Source of the DNA: Phaeotremella fagi | Lineage: Eukaryota > Basidiomycota > Tremellomycetes > Tremellales > Phaeotremellaceae | Direction of reading: 5' to 3' | Assembly (NCBI GenBank): GCA_001599715.1 | Contig: BCHU01000006.1 | Coordinates: 124,001-188,000, forward strand | Length of the DNA stretch: 64,000 nucleotides | Program-made: the position numbers and the translations under genes | Shown: one piece after another, positions 34,775-46,002 of the stretch | Numbering within the stretch: the stretch's first letter is position 1 | Layout of the letters: each line of letters starts with the position of its first letter | Notes under the pieces: model-generated | Database searches by the model: none | The model's input: only the letters and a program-made list of their open reading frames with translations | Told to the model about the DNA's origin: nothing

Positions 34775-36153
34775 CTACAAGGCAGAAACCAATTGTTTTT
34801 CGTATTCCAAGATAGCCAAAATGGATGGGTGCTCAATCAACAACGAATTCGCTTCCTCGATTGACATCTCAGGTAAAGGACCTCTTGGTAAATGACCATA
34901 ACCGAACAAGTGTTGCAAGAGACGTTTCATCCCAGGAATCTAAGTTTTCAAATGGATCAGCAAACGTTATCACCATATCTGCATGATTAATAGGAAACTT
35001 ACATTAGCGTTAGAAGCTGCCCAATCAGCTCTTGAGACTAATGATTGTAGTTTCTGAGCCTCTCTTAAATTGTCTGCAGATTGAAGATTTGGACTACTGC
35101 ACATTGCCCATAATTTCATGCAGGTCAACTAGAGATTTGGGTTAGGTAATCTGGAAGAGGACAAACTATCAAAAGAGACTTACTGGTGCAAAGTTTGGTA
35201 CACCGGTGATAGCACCTGAAGCACCCGCTGAGATTGACGGTAACAAAAAATCAATAAATCCATCAATGACCAAGAATCTGATGTCGACGCAGGAGCTTAG
35301 CGAAATTGAGAATGACCTGGATACAGATTACTTACCGTGCATGAGGATCTTTCCTTGGATATTTTACAGCAAAAGATGGATCGTTAACTGTAGCAGCGAT
35401 TCTTGTCAATTTACCAACCGCCCCACATCTAGAAATGTCAGCAAGAATCGATGTTTGGAATAAAAATTACTCACGTTAATTTTATACCACAAGTGTTTGG
35501 AGCTGATTTAGCAATATCCTCAACGATGTCACTGTTCATGTCTATCCCACCAGTAACAGCGGGGAAATTGTATAACATTCTATAAAACTTGATTAGTATT
35601 ATCTGGAACAAGAACAAAAATTACCTACACAGGAATTGGTGACGCTGCTGCCACATCTACGAAGAATTTTTTCAGAGCACCAGGGTTTTTAATCAACGCT
35701 CCAGCATAGTAGCCACCAGCGATAAGAATAGCATGATCAGCTCCTGCTTCTGCGGCTCTAGAATTTGGTGTCAGTATCTATCTTCGAGGAAAATTTTGGA
35801 TTGACTCCTACTCGTTAGCGAGAATTATAGTCTCCCTGGTACTAGGTGCACCGATACCAGCTAAAATGGGAACGTCTTTCAAACCAACTGAATCCAATGC
35901 CTTTCGAGCGGTTGATATCAACTGTTTGCGTTCTTCATGATCTAGATGAACGGCTTCTCCCATTGATCCGCAGACTACAGGCAGGATACCCGCTTTTGCC
36001 GTATCTTTTTGTGTTGATCAGCTTTTGAGAGATCGACACCTTTAGCCACGTACAGATCACATGGGCAGAATAACTTTCTAAATCGAGATTCTCATTTGAA
36101 TCGAAAAAAGTTGGTAAAGGGACGTAGATTCCAGGACGTAATGCTTTTGTCAT
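34775..36153 (-). CDS. DHDPS/HOGA-family class I aldolase
   Basis: Minus-strand multi-exon gene from ATG 36153 to TAG 34777-34775. Motifs after splicing: MTKALRPGIYVPLPTFF at the start, then VVCGSMGEAVHLDHEERKQL (GSxGE binding loop), ILAGIGAPSTRETIILANE, HAILIAGGYYAGALI, MLYNFPAVTGGIDM (catalytic Tyr in YNFP) and CGIKLT (Schiff-base Lys). Then DGFIDFLLPSVSAGASGAITGVPN. This is the dihydrodipicolinate synthase superfamily; in fungi, which make lysine by another route, such members are usually lyases such as 4-hydroxy-2-oxoglutarate aldolase or keto-sugar-acid aldolases. About 320 residues, the expected length. Divergent from the PuuE-like gene across 196 bp, and convergent with the dioxygenase (105 bp). 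A catabolic aldol cleavage is the likely role. Confidence 0.82.
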
Positions 36154-36349
36154 TGTGAGAATTGGAAGATAGATAATGTACAACGTACTAAGTTATTGAT
36201 ATGTTTTATAACCAATCGATGAAGGACGGGATGAACCGATTTTTGGCCGCACCACAGCGGACTTGAGCGGAAGATGAAAACAGATCTGTGATTTGTTGAC
36301 GATGTATATGCACGAGAGATTCGATCTCAAGCTGACATCCATCATCGCA
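36154..36349. promoter_or_regulatory. Short divergent promoter with direct-repeat AGCGGA
   Basis: 196 bp between the aldolase and the PuuE-like gene. AGCGGA at 36256-36261 and 36266-36271 forms a direct repeat separated by CTTG. The same hexamer pair, on the other strand and with a longer gap, is in the permease/dioxygenase promoter. A CGG direct repeat is a plausible Zn2Cys6 site. Confidence 0.55.
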
Positions 36350-37687
36350 ATGGATGCTAATTCTGAAGAATACGGTCCAAGAGATTTAGTGGGTTATGGT
36401 AAAAATCCACCTAATCCCCAATGGCCTGGAGGTGCGAAAATCGCCATCAGTCTTGTGAGTGTTCAGGCGAGGTTCGGTGCACTAATATTTGTAGGTTCTG
36501 AATTACGAAGAGGGCAGTGTGAGTAAATTTTTATCTGTCAACGGAACATATGTTTATAGAATAGGAACATACACCTGTAAATGGGGATAACGTTACAGAA
36601 GTTTTAGCTAGTGGTAAGTAGGGGATATCAGTTCGAAACTGACTGAAAGAACTTGGACCAGGTGTTACACCCCACATAGGTCAACGAGATGTAAACATGG
36701 AATCTTTATACGAGGTTGGTAGTATTTAAACGTCTCATGTGGTCTCATACTTACGACAACAGTACGGTTCAAGAGCTGGTGTATGGCGAATTCTTCGATT
36801 GTTCAAACAGAAAAAAGTCAAATGTACTGGATACATAGTTGGACAAGCTTTAGAGATGAATTCTGAAATTTCAGAAACTTTTATTGAGGATGGACACGAA
36901 TTCGCTAGTCATGGTTGGAGATGGATTGATAGGTCTAATTGGAGTGTTGAAGAGGAAGAAGAGAATGTCAGGAAAACTATTCGGGGTATGTCGTTTTACC
37001 TGCATATACAATGACGCTGACTGTATCGATTTAGCTATTAAAACGGCTTCGGGCTATCCACCAAAAGGCTGGTATTATGGTATGGTTGGTTCCAAGGTGA
37101 GTAGTTGAACTCACACGCTTTATGAGATCAACTGATTCAAGGAATTTATAGGCAAGTCCACGATCTCGAGCTCTCGTAGCTAGAGTGTTTAGAGAGGAGG
37201 GTATACCACTCGAATATTGGTGTGATGATTATAGCGACGACCTTCCTCATTGGTAAGTCACTCAATCTGGACATTGAACTAAACATGAAGGGTTCCCATG
37301 CCAGGTGGGAAATCAGACGAAGGACTGTTAGTGATACCATACGTAAGCTACATTCATAAAAAAAGAATCAAAGTTGAACTAACCTCACACCGAAAGGCGC
37401 TTGATACGAACGACTACAAAAACGCAACCTACCAAGCGTTCATCTCACCCAACGATTTCTCAGATTATCTAATCGCAGCCTTTGACGAATTATACGCAGA
37501 AGGCGTAGAGGGACAACCGAAAATGTTATCTATAGGTTTACATTGTCGTATCGTCGGTCGACCAGCTCGATTGGCTGGATTAAGAAAATTCATCGATTAC
37601 GCTCAATCAAAAGAGGGTGTTTGGTTTGCTAGACGTGATGAAATCGCTGAACATTGGAAACGAGTTCATCCATATCAACCAATGTAG
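36350..37687 (+). CDS. PuuE-like polysaccharide-deacetylase-fold hydrolase
   Basis: Multi-exon gene; ATG 36350 starts MDANSEEYGPRDLVGYGKNPP. Upstream in-frame ATGs at 36299 and 36305 are possible but the family N-terminus fits the later one. Motifs: PQWPGGAKIAISLVLNYEEGSE (joined), SRAGVWRILRLFKQKKVKCTGYIVGQALE, EDGHEFASHGWRWIDR (the H-x-x-x-H type metal motif, SHGWRW), and LSIGLHCRIVGRPARLAGLRKFIDYAQ at the end. These are the signatures of the allantoinase/PuuE branch of the polysaccharide deacetylase family, not chitin deacetylase: no signal peptide and the DLVGYG...WPGGA opening. Bacterial PuuE opens allantoin to allantoate; other members hydrolyse amide or imide rings. Given the Dal5-like permease nearby a ureide or cyclic-imide substrate is attractive, but unproven. 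Confidence 0.8.
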
Positions 37688-37709
37688 ATTTCAAAGAAAT
37701 GCATTTGGT

Positions 37710-40241
37710 CTATGTACCTAAATCTCTTAGGAATGACCAATCCTGTCCAGGATCCATGAGAGCGTTCAACAATTCATCGAAATCATTAACGTTAACGTTC
37801 GAGATTGGATTTTCGAATGGCTCATTGACGAATTGACCATGGTTGTGATCTAGATTATAAGGTTGATTCTGGGTTTGAAGCTGGTTGTTATTTTGATATT
37901 GGCGTAAAGTGTGTAAAGCGTTTGAAACGATTCCACGATATTGAGTAGCAGGATGATGAGCGGCACCTTGACAGACTCCATCGAAAACTGTCCCTGCGAA
38001 ATTGACTATTCTGAACAATTTTGAATTTTCTGTCACTGCTGATCTTGGTTTATCGAGGATTTTGGGAAGGGGGTTAAGTTCCTCTGGATGTAGTGCATCA
38101 GTAATGCATTGCGCTTTAATCGCTTCGATGACAGGCCAACTCACCATCTATACAACCACGATCGTAAACCAAGACGAGGAAAACGGCGGCATAAGCATGG
38201 GTGATCCAATAGGCATCAATTGCAAACATGAAAGTTGATCTGAAGACCCAGTCAGCTAAGGTCAAGACGACAACTTACAAAGCATTGAAATTCATCGTAT
38301 ATTCCAAACCACCATTTGACATATCTCTCTCAGGTCTTTCCTCAACAGCATCAGTGGTATACTGCCAAATAAGTTGAAATGCACTATCGACAGCGGCAGC
38401 CAAAGCCGGTGGTGGTATTTCTAATCCATTAGATGAAGCACCAAGAGCTGAACCAATTGGTATAGCGTTTAACGCTAAGCGATACCACCGAAGAGCTGTG
38501 AAAGGCATTTGTTGGCGAAGTGCAGGCGCTATCGTAAAAGTCACTTCAGTCATTTCATCAATGTAGGATTCCAAACACACGACGTACATTCCTGCGTACC
38601 AATCACGAAATCCCATCGTCGTTCCCAATCGTCAAATTCAGCGTTGGCGACGTGTAAACTGATAGCGTCCATTTTTCTTAACGAATTATCACCACATCCC
38701 ACTGAAGCTCTATGAACTATTGCTACTAGTTCTGATAATCCTGCTAATTTGATATCACCAGGTTGACCTGATGGATGACTTCCAAACGCTCTCACGGTGT
38801 TACTTGGTGGTGGGATTAGTGTCGCTGGTAAACCAGCTGTCAGGGTGAGACTGAAAAGGTCAACATAAATCTGGAATAAGTGGAAGTAAACTCACTGCCG
38901 ATCTATTGAGACTAGATTCAACCACAATCTCATCCTACTAAGATCCGCTGGATCCAGTGTAACATCGGTGTAATCTAGTTGTACACAAGAATCCAGATCT
39001 ACATGTTTAGCGAATCGAATAGCGATACCAATCATCAACCAAGCGTAGGCATCGTTGAATCTACTTTTGGGGATGAGATCGACGAAAGATGAATTGGAAC
39101 CGTTCATGGAATTAGAATTGAGTTCCTCTGGGGTATCTAAAGCAGGCCATTGGATACAGAGTAAAAGAGCTTGTACAGCTTCAACTGTAAAATCAGCTGA
39201 GGTCGGACGTAGAATCAAATTCTGTAAATGATCATCAAAGATTTTGACTAAAGCTGGATATCGTGGATGTAACCAGTTATGCACTGAGCGCAATCTTCGT
39301 GTTAGTCCGGGTATGGAATAACGACTTACGGATCGTCTACACCCCAATACCTCGCTCCGATTAAACAGATTACCGTAAAAAGAAATGGATTTTGTTTACG
39401 GACAACCAAAGCGTCTGTTTGAGTAGCGACAGTGGAACAAGGTGCTAAATCGTGACAAGCTGAGAAGAATCTGTGACATTTTTCATCAGCAGAAGGGAGA
39501 GAAAGTAGAATAGATTGAAGACAAACAATGAAAATAATGTTTTGGCTTCACGTGAATTCAACACTCCCTTGTCGATAGGATCGAGTAACGATCTCCCACT
39601 GGTGGTGGGTTGACCATTGGTGAATTGTTGATTTGGAGGTATCTGGACATGAGTTGGGAGTAGATGTCGTAAAGTGTGGATAGGTGCGTGTGAGAGGGTT
39701 CCGTTTATCAATGTTGGATTTTGAGGTGTGGGTTCGACGGCGGAATTAGAAATTATCGCATCGTGATGAAAGGTTGTTGTTTGACTGGAATCGGTTCAGT
39801 GCATATCAACAAGTAATACTTACTCGACGAGATCTTCATTCCTAGTCACCAATCCGACCCTAACTGAATTCTGAAGTTGCAGAATCATAGTGTTAGCAGC
39901 TGCAACCCTAACCAACCAATCAATTATCAAAACGACCCAAAAAAAACATCAGAAATGAAAACCAACTGTTTCTCTAAACTCTGTACACTCCTACTCAACC
40001 TCTTAATCTCCAAACGATCGTCCATCCCCAAACTCGATTCCAGAGTGGAAACATGAACCTGATCAACCAAGAAACTACATTCTTTACCATATCGAACACA
40101 TCTTTTACATGGGATCGTCGAATCGTCACATTTCTGTTTACGTCTTCGACATTCGGTACATGCTTTACCTTGTCTACGTGATGTTAATCTCGATCTGGTG
40201 GTTGAGTTTCCATCGTGTTCGGTTTCGTCGTTTGATTGCAT
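37710..40241 (-). CDS. Zn(II)2Cys6 fungal transcription factor
   Basis: Minus-strand multi-exon gene from ATG 40241 to TAG 37712-37710. The DNA-binding domain near residue 25-55 has the canonical Cys pattern C-x2-C-x6-C-x6-C-x2-C-x6-C (KACTECRRRKQKC...CKRCVRYGKEC). A short coiled-coil follows (LEIKRLSRSVQSLEKQL). The middle has the fungal-specific TF domain, e.g. FNDAYAWLMIGIAIRFAKHV and SRMRLWLNLVSIDRQ. The C-terminus is Asn/Gln-rich. Such factors usually regulate neighbouring catabolic genes through CGG triplets. The gene is convergent with the PuuE-like gene, with only 22 bp between stop codons. It is the natural candidate regulator of the permease, dioxygenase, aldolase and PuuE-like genes; that link is inference. 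Confidence 0.88.
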
Positions 40242-40526
40242 TTAGTTGGGAAGACGTTATGTTAGAAAACATTGGGTCGGGATCTTGATTTTTATACCGA
40301 AAGATTTTAGCAAAAAAGTGGGCAATCGTTTCAGGTTTTTGGGTTCTTGTACAATCGATGCTTTTATCTTATGATCGGAAAGATCACGACGTGTATCATA
40401 GATTATCATGCTACATGCAACGCGAACCGCGACGCTCAACCTTGAGTGTCACCACTCAACCTGTGGTACTCTGGGTAGACTTCTGGTGGACATCTGGCCA
40501 TGGCCAACCTATCAACTGTCCGAAGT

Positions 40527-41806
40527 TCACCTTCGTTTCCCCCTCTCCCTCTCACGTTCACGCTCACGTTCACGCTCACGCTCACGTTCCCGTCGTCTTC
40601 GTCGATCCCTATCCTCCTCATCATCTCTAGACCGTTTCCGATCCCTGTCAATCCTGTCCCTATCGCCATTTTTACCAGAAGTAAAAGCAATACTACTCCT
40701 TTTCCCAACCTCCTGAGATTTCTTCAACGATTCCTGCTGTTCCTTTTGGATCTCGCTCATTGCTTTCGGTCCGTATTTCTCAATTTGGGAGGATAGGTTT
40801 TGGCGGGTTATCCATCCGTTTTGTGGGAATTTCGTAGCTGTTTCGTCTATTTTCACGAATTCCACCTAAGGCGGGGTATTGAGTATAGACTTTTTGGAAT
40901 TCTTGGGTTTGACTTACTAATTTACTGTATATATGTGGATTCGCGAATGACGTTGATGATAACAAAGTTGTGTTGATATGTTGATTACGTTCGATTTTGA
41001 GTTTTATAAAGTTTTCAATTTTCCTCTAAACAAAAAGTTATATTCAACACTAGAATTCGATGAACAAAGATGTGAAATACCTTCAACCCCTCATCAGCTA
41101 AATCCGGACTGACTTCTTCAGGTATCCCCCAATCCTTCACATATTCATGAGGTCTCGTAAACGATCTAAAGATTTCATCTTCGTCCAGTCCTTCATACCC
41201 TGGATAATCATTGGTATCAATTCGTTCCTCAGCCAACGATATCGGTTCATTCGATATCTCAGATGACGATAATTTGTTTATTGGGATGTGAGCGATGTTC
41301 TCGTTCTCTGGTGATTTCGATTTATGTTTCGATGATTCTGAAGGGGGATTTTCATCGGTATTGGTTGAAACTGAAACATCCGGATCTGGTGGATCCGTTG
41401 GTGGAGTTTTCAAGACATCCCTCGTAAATTTTATACCAGAAGGCCGAGATTTCTTGATAAACAAAGGTTTACTAGCTAATCGTTGTATACTCAACAAAAA
41501 ACCACCTGAATCAGATAGAACAAAAAAACCCACCTGACGATTTATCAACGATTTTCTATCCTCATGAGAATCCCATAAAACCGTATACACCATCGCCGAT
41601 AGATAAAAAGAAGAAAAGAAGAAGGGGGGGCAAGATGGTGATTCAAATTCTTCCTTTTTCGATTGAGAGTTGAACTTACGGATGGACCTGCTTTTGCATT
41701 TTTGGTTGGGGGAGGTGGTGATGATGTATCTGAATCATCTGAGTAGTGGACTAGGCCTGGTAGGGTGTTAGTATTTTGGTAGCTGGGGAAGGCATTTACC
41801 TTTCAT
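40527..41806 (-). CDS. HCNGP / SAP30BP-like nuclear protein
   Basis: About five exons from ATG 41806 to TGA-strand stop at 40527. The N-terminus MKGLVHYSDDSDTSSPPPPTKN (two exons) matches the LV-x-YS start of HCNGP proteins. The HCNGP domain is assembled from NPHIYSKL, then VEFVKIDETATKFPQNGW, then LSSQIEKYGPKAMSEIQKEQ, with a preceding segment SPDLADEGLKRKIENFIKLK. Such proteins (SAP30-binding protein in animals) act in pre-mRNA splicing and transcription. The C-terminus is a long Arg/Glu repeat (RERERERE, encoded by the CTCACGTTCACG-type repeat at about 40549-40600), giving a charged low-complexity tail. The join at 41537 was chosen because it keeps phase; the second intron is long (about 140 nt) and less certain. 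It is divergent from biotin synthase. Confidence 0.75.
40549..40600. repeat. Hexanucleotide-like repeat encoding an Arg-Glu tract
   Basis: Tandem CTCACGTTCACG-type units on the plus strand; on the coding minus strand they encode alternating Arg-Glu in the HCNGP-like protein. Confidence 0.8.
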
Positions 41807-42055
41807 TGGGTTGGATGGAAGTTGGTGATATTGGTTAGATTTGAAGGAAAGTGAAAGATAATACAATGCCACGTGGGTGTGATCATGACACTGACACTGA
41901 CATTCTGACCTACACCCAATGTCAGGCTGATCGGGGCTCCATCCCCAGCCTATTGGATAACCGTTATTTGATGGTATTAGACAAGCAACATCTTTATCCC
42001 TTTTCTTCCCTTCCCTTCTCTTATTCCTCTTCTTCTACACCACCCACCACCCAAG

Positions 42056-43607
42056 ATGTCAGTCAAAAGAGCAATCACTCATCTCCCCAGACCATCACTC
42101 GTCTCCCCCTCATTCAAAAACATCAGAGGTCACGCGGCAGCAGTCGATCCCCCTACTTTCAACAAGAAACAGAAAATTCCAGATGGCGTCGTAAGGAATG
42201 ATTGGACCAGAGTCGAGATCCAACGTATTTGGGACGCTCCTCTTATGGAAACTATTTTCAGAGCTGTAAGTTGGGGTTTTGATGGGCTCTACATTCGAAA
42301 ATGTAGTTGACGAATTTGATTTTTAAGGCAACCGTTCATAGAATGCACAACGACCCTTCAAGAATTCAATTGTGTACTTTGATGAATATTAAAAGTAGGT
42401 TCTATTCACTTATGTTAAGTGATATGTTACTAACCTTCAACCAGCCGGTGGATGTACAGAAGATTGCTCATACTGTTCCCAATCCTCATCTTACAAAACC
42501 CCAACTAAAGCTTCAAGATTGGTCGACATCGAACCAGTTCTCGAAGCAGCTCGTCAAGCCAAGGCCAACGGTTCTACCAGATTCTGTATGGGTGCCGCAT
42601 GGAGAGGTTTGGAGGGTAAGAAGAGTGGGTTTGAGAAAATTCTGAAAATGGTCACTGAAGTTCGTGGGATGGGTATGGAGGGTGAGTTGAAATTTCGTAT
42701 TGACATTGGATTGAGTGTTGATCTTGTGATTCTAGTTTGTACCACTCTTGGTATGCTTACCCCGGAACAAGCTCAACGACTTAAGAACGCTGGTTTGAGC
42801 GCTTATAATCATAATCTCGATACTTCAAGGGAATTCTATCCAGAAGTGAGTCTGGTTACTTGGCGTAAGAGCTTTTTGCTGAACATTTCTTTAGGTTATC
42901 ACCACTCGATCATACGATGATAGATTGGATACGCTTCAAGCGGTTCGTGATGCTGGTATCTCTGTTTGTTCAGGTGGTATTCTTGGTTTAGGAGAGGCGG
43001 ATCAGGATAGGGTTGGATTGATTTACGAAGTTTCAAGGTAGGTGGTGTTCAGTTTTTATGTGACATATATTCAATAATCGATTAGACTCCCTGAACATCC
43101 CGAATCTTTCCCCGTCAACACCCTTGTTCCAATTGAAGGTACTCCATTAGAGAAGAATGAGGTAGGTGTCAGCTTGACAATCATTATGATCATTGCTAAA
43201 AATCACCAAAACCAGCCCGTCCCAGTTCACACAGTCCTCAGAACAATCGCAACAGCCCGTATCGTCCTTCCCAAATCAATAATAAGACTTGCAGCCGGTA
43301 GACACACCTTCTCCGAAACAGAACAAGCGATGGTAAGTCTAAATTCAAGTTTCATCTAGGTCTTGTATGAACTTCCTAACCAACGTGAAACGTCTTGTAG
43401 GCATTCATGGCAGGAGCCAACGCTATTTTCACTGGTGAAACAATGTTAACGACACCATGTTCAGGTTGGGATGAAGATAAAGCTATGCTTGGTAGATGGG
43501 GTTTGAGGGGTTTGAGAAGTTTCGAAGATCAAGAGAATTTCAGAGTTGAAGCTGAGAAATCAAGAGTTGCCGCTGCCGCTGCTGGAGGTGCTGAAGTTGC
43601 TTTGTAG
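42056..43607 (+). CDS. BIO2: Biotin synthase
   Basis: Multi-exon gene from ATG 42056 to TAG 43605-43607. The N-terminus ([20 protein letters not shown]) is a likely mitochondrial presequence, Arg/Ser-rich and without acids. Then [26 protein letters not shown]. The radical-SAM motif C-x3-C-x2-C comes in the spliced [14 protein letters not shown] (around 42450). Then [50 protein letters not shown] and [21 protein letters not shown] (not all quoted). Biotin synthase inserts sulfur into dethiobiotin using 4Fe-4S and 2Fe-2S clusters in mitochondria. The Cys and Asn residues for the second cluster are seen ([14 protein letters not shown]). Identification is secure. A CACGTG box lies at 41870-41875 upstream. 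Confidence 0.95.
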
Positions 43608-44167
43608 GGGGAGGGGAGCTTTTATTGTGTAGAAGTAGAAGTAGATTGGTGATACGTGTTATTAGGTTTTATGGATGGATAGTATTCATCAAGCTGCAGT
43701 GTATGGATTTGGTGTTTAGTGTGTTGTGTATGGTATTGAGAAACAGAAAATCTTCGAGCAAAATTGATTTTAATTCAGACTGGAAAGGGTATTGGTCTGG
43801 TACTGAAATTGAAAGTGAAACTGGAAATGACAAAGTTCTATGACAATACGAGTACGAATATATGAGTAACCCGCGAGGATGGCTAGAAGGTATCAATCCG
43901 AAACATCCTCAGAGTCAACAACAACGTAAAATCTATGTAGACAGTGATAATCGACCATCAACCCTCGATAGAATTCTACATTGCAATCGTCGTTCTTCCC
44001 ATCCTTTCTTTCTTTCGAGTATATCCAATTTTCAATCACTCTGGTAGTGAATGAATATCTAATTCAATTTCTCGACGCTGGTCGTCAATCTTTATTTTTC
44101 TTCACTATAACAGTTTGAGACAGTGGTGAGTAAGGGTCAGGTTACCCGTACATATCATTTTTCGAGG
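43608..44167. other. Intergenic region
   Basis: No supported gene. BIO2 3' flank, then the leader of the next gene. Small ORFs here (for example about 43625-43843) show no family features. Confidence 0.5.
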
Positions 44168-45579
44168 ATGGGTAAAAATAAACATCTGGATGAAGGGTTG
44201 CATTCAGCTGCTGATTATGTTGATTATGGATCTACCGATGATGGTAAGTTTTATATCATCATCTTTCTAAATTATTCATTCATTGGCGTTACACTTTAGG
44301 AACCTTTTCAACGACGAAAAATAAATATTCAACTTCCACCCCGGTTCCTGTGAAATTAAAAACAGCTAGTCCGAAGAAAATGAAATCTTCCCAAACTCCG
44401 ATCTCTACCTCAACCACCACTTCGTTATCAGAACAATCGACTGATTCATCCACATCAACGAATCCATCTCCAACTTCTTCAGTTCCCAGTTCGACCCCGC
44501 CGCCCACGCCAATCCCAACAATCCATTCCCTCTCTTCAACATCCACAACCTCCCCAACAAACTCTATCACCTATATAGCCATCCCACTCGTAATCTGTTC
44601 AATCATCCTCATCAGCGCTTTGATATATTGCTGGAAAACTCGTCGGACGAGTAGTGTTAACCCCCCTACTCTGCATCAGGATATAGAAAAGAATCTGGGG
44701 GTGACGGTTACTCGTCAACCTCAACCCCAAGCTCCACAGGAGTTCGTTACGGTACCTACTTTGTCTTATTCATCTCCCGTTTCTACTGGGAATAAAGAGT
44801 TTATTGGGGATAAGAGACGGTATTCTTTGAAGGATTCAGGGTTTTATTCAGCTCAGGATGGTGTGATGAGGGATGGTTTACAGTCAGCCTCTCGTTCTTA
44901 TCGTACAAAAAGTCAACCACGAGAATCATACTCAAGAAACAGAAATTATCCAGACCAAGAGGAGACTCGATCTCGACGTAATCGTTATGGTGATTTTGGA
45001 AACTCTTTTGGTACCGATAGATACTCGAAATACGATTTAGACGGTTCAATCTCGTCATTCTCATTCGATGATTATTCGAATTCCAATTCTTACCCCAAAG
45101 AAAGTGATTCGGTGAGATGTGCTACACCACCTTTGAATCGTTCTCTTCGTCATGATAACTACATGGATTCGAGTAATCTATCGACGTCTTATTCATCTAA
45201 TAGATGTTTAACACCGCCACCACCGCTTTTATCGCGATCTCGTAACCACAACCATGATCACCGATCTTATTCTCGTGGTAACGGATACTACGATATATCT
45301 AGGAAAAGTAGAGATGGGATTGGATCCATCCCCATCTCCAATAATGAGGGTTTATCCCGTTGGGAAAGGGATAGATTGTCAAAACGTTATGGTGACAGAT
45401 TCGAACCAATGATAAGAACTTCAACTTCAAATGGATTACGTAGATTCGACAGTTCCAGATCTGATTGTTCACGTTATTCGATTGAAAGGGATAGGGACGT
45501 TCAACCTTATAAAGATGGATTTAAGGATATGAATGAATTGTATGATAGTCTACATAGAGCTATAGGTAGGAGAAACTAG
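44168..45579 (+). CDS. Single-pass membrane protein with Ser/Thr-rich ectodomain
   Basis: Two exons joined at about 44244/44300 in frame (D-D-G-T). Start ATG 44168, MGKNKHLDEGLHSAADYVDYG; stop TAG 45577-45579; about 450 residues. No signal peptide. A Ser/Thr/Pro-rich stretch (about residues 45-105, e.g. STSTTTSLSEQSTDSSTSTN) is followed by one hydrophobic segment, ITYIAIPLVICSIILISALIYCW, and a basic stop-transfer KTRR. The C-terminal half is long, hydrophilic, rich in Arg, Ser, Asp and Tyr with repeated SRS/RSR-like short motifs. I do not recognise a domain. The layout (glycosylatable Ser/Thr stem, one TM, disordered cytosolic tail) resembles fungal cell-surface sensor or polarity proteins, but there is no WSC or similar head. 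Function unknown. Confidence 0.7.
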
Positions 45580-46002
45580 TGTAGTGTGTAGTGTGTAGAT
45601 GTAGATCTCAGTGCCTCCTCCTGCCACGCCACATCCGGTTAAGATAGCCTCGGTCCGGAATGCCCGATAATTCCGGTTAGACTGTACTCGGGATATGAAA
45701 AGACCGGTAAGAAAGGCATGTGATCCCTTTGGTGCCAGCGCACGGTCTTCCTTTGGGGTTCATTGGGGTCCTTTGGCCCTCCTTTGGCTTAGTTACGGTT
45801 AACTTAATCATACGCACAGACACTTCCTACTTTTCACCCATCTCCACTTAACCTCCACCGCACCATCGGGCCACCCACCACCACCACCCAGTTAAATCTC
45901 TTGGTTACTACTTTCTTCTTCTTCTTCTTCTTCTTCTTCTTTCATCTCCATAACTATACTCATACTCAAATCCATACTCTCACCCATACCCCACCCAACA
46001 CA
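45580..46002. promoter_or_regulatory. Aldehyde dehydrogenase promoter rich in short repeats
   Basis: Four CCTTTGG copies (45726, 45750, 45770, 45781) and two CCGGTTA copies (45635, 45673), plus GACCGGTAAG near 45702. A CTT tract follows just before the ATG. The clustering suggests transcription-factor sites. Confidence 0.5.
45911..45941. repeat. CTT microsatellite in 5' leader
   Basis: Roughly nine tandem CTT units, 62-92 bp before the aldehyde dehydrogenase ATG. Confidence 0.9.

Noticed and set aside
36299..36349. Earlier in-frame ATGs for the PuuE-like gene
   Set aside because: The family N-terminus starts at the later ATG (36350) and the extra residues have no family match; RNA start mapping would settle it.
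40358..40796. Plus-strand ORFs over the Arg-Glu repeat
   Set aside because: Antisense readings of the HCNGP-like tail; repetitive composition explains the open frames.
41851..42201. Upstream plus-strand ORF overlapping the BIO2 start
   Set aside because: Could only matter as a uORF if transcription begins before 41866; it reads out of frame with the BIO2 presequence and has no protein features.
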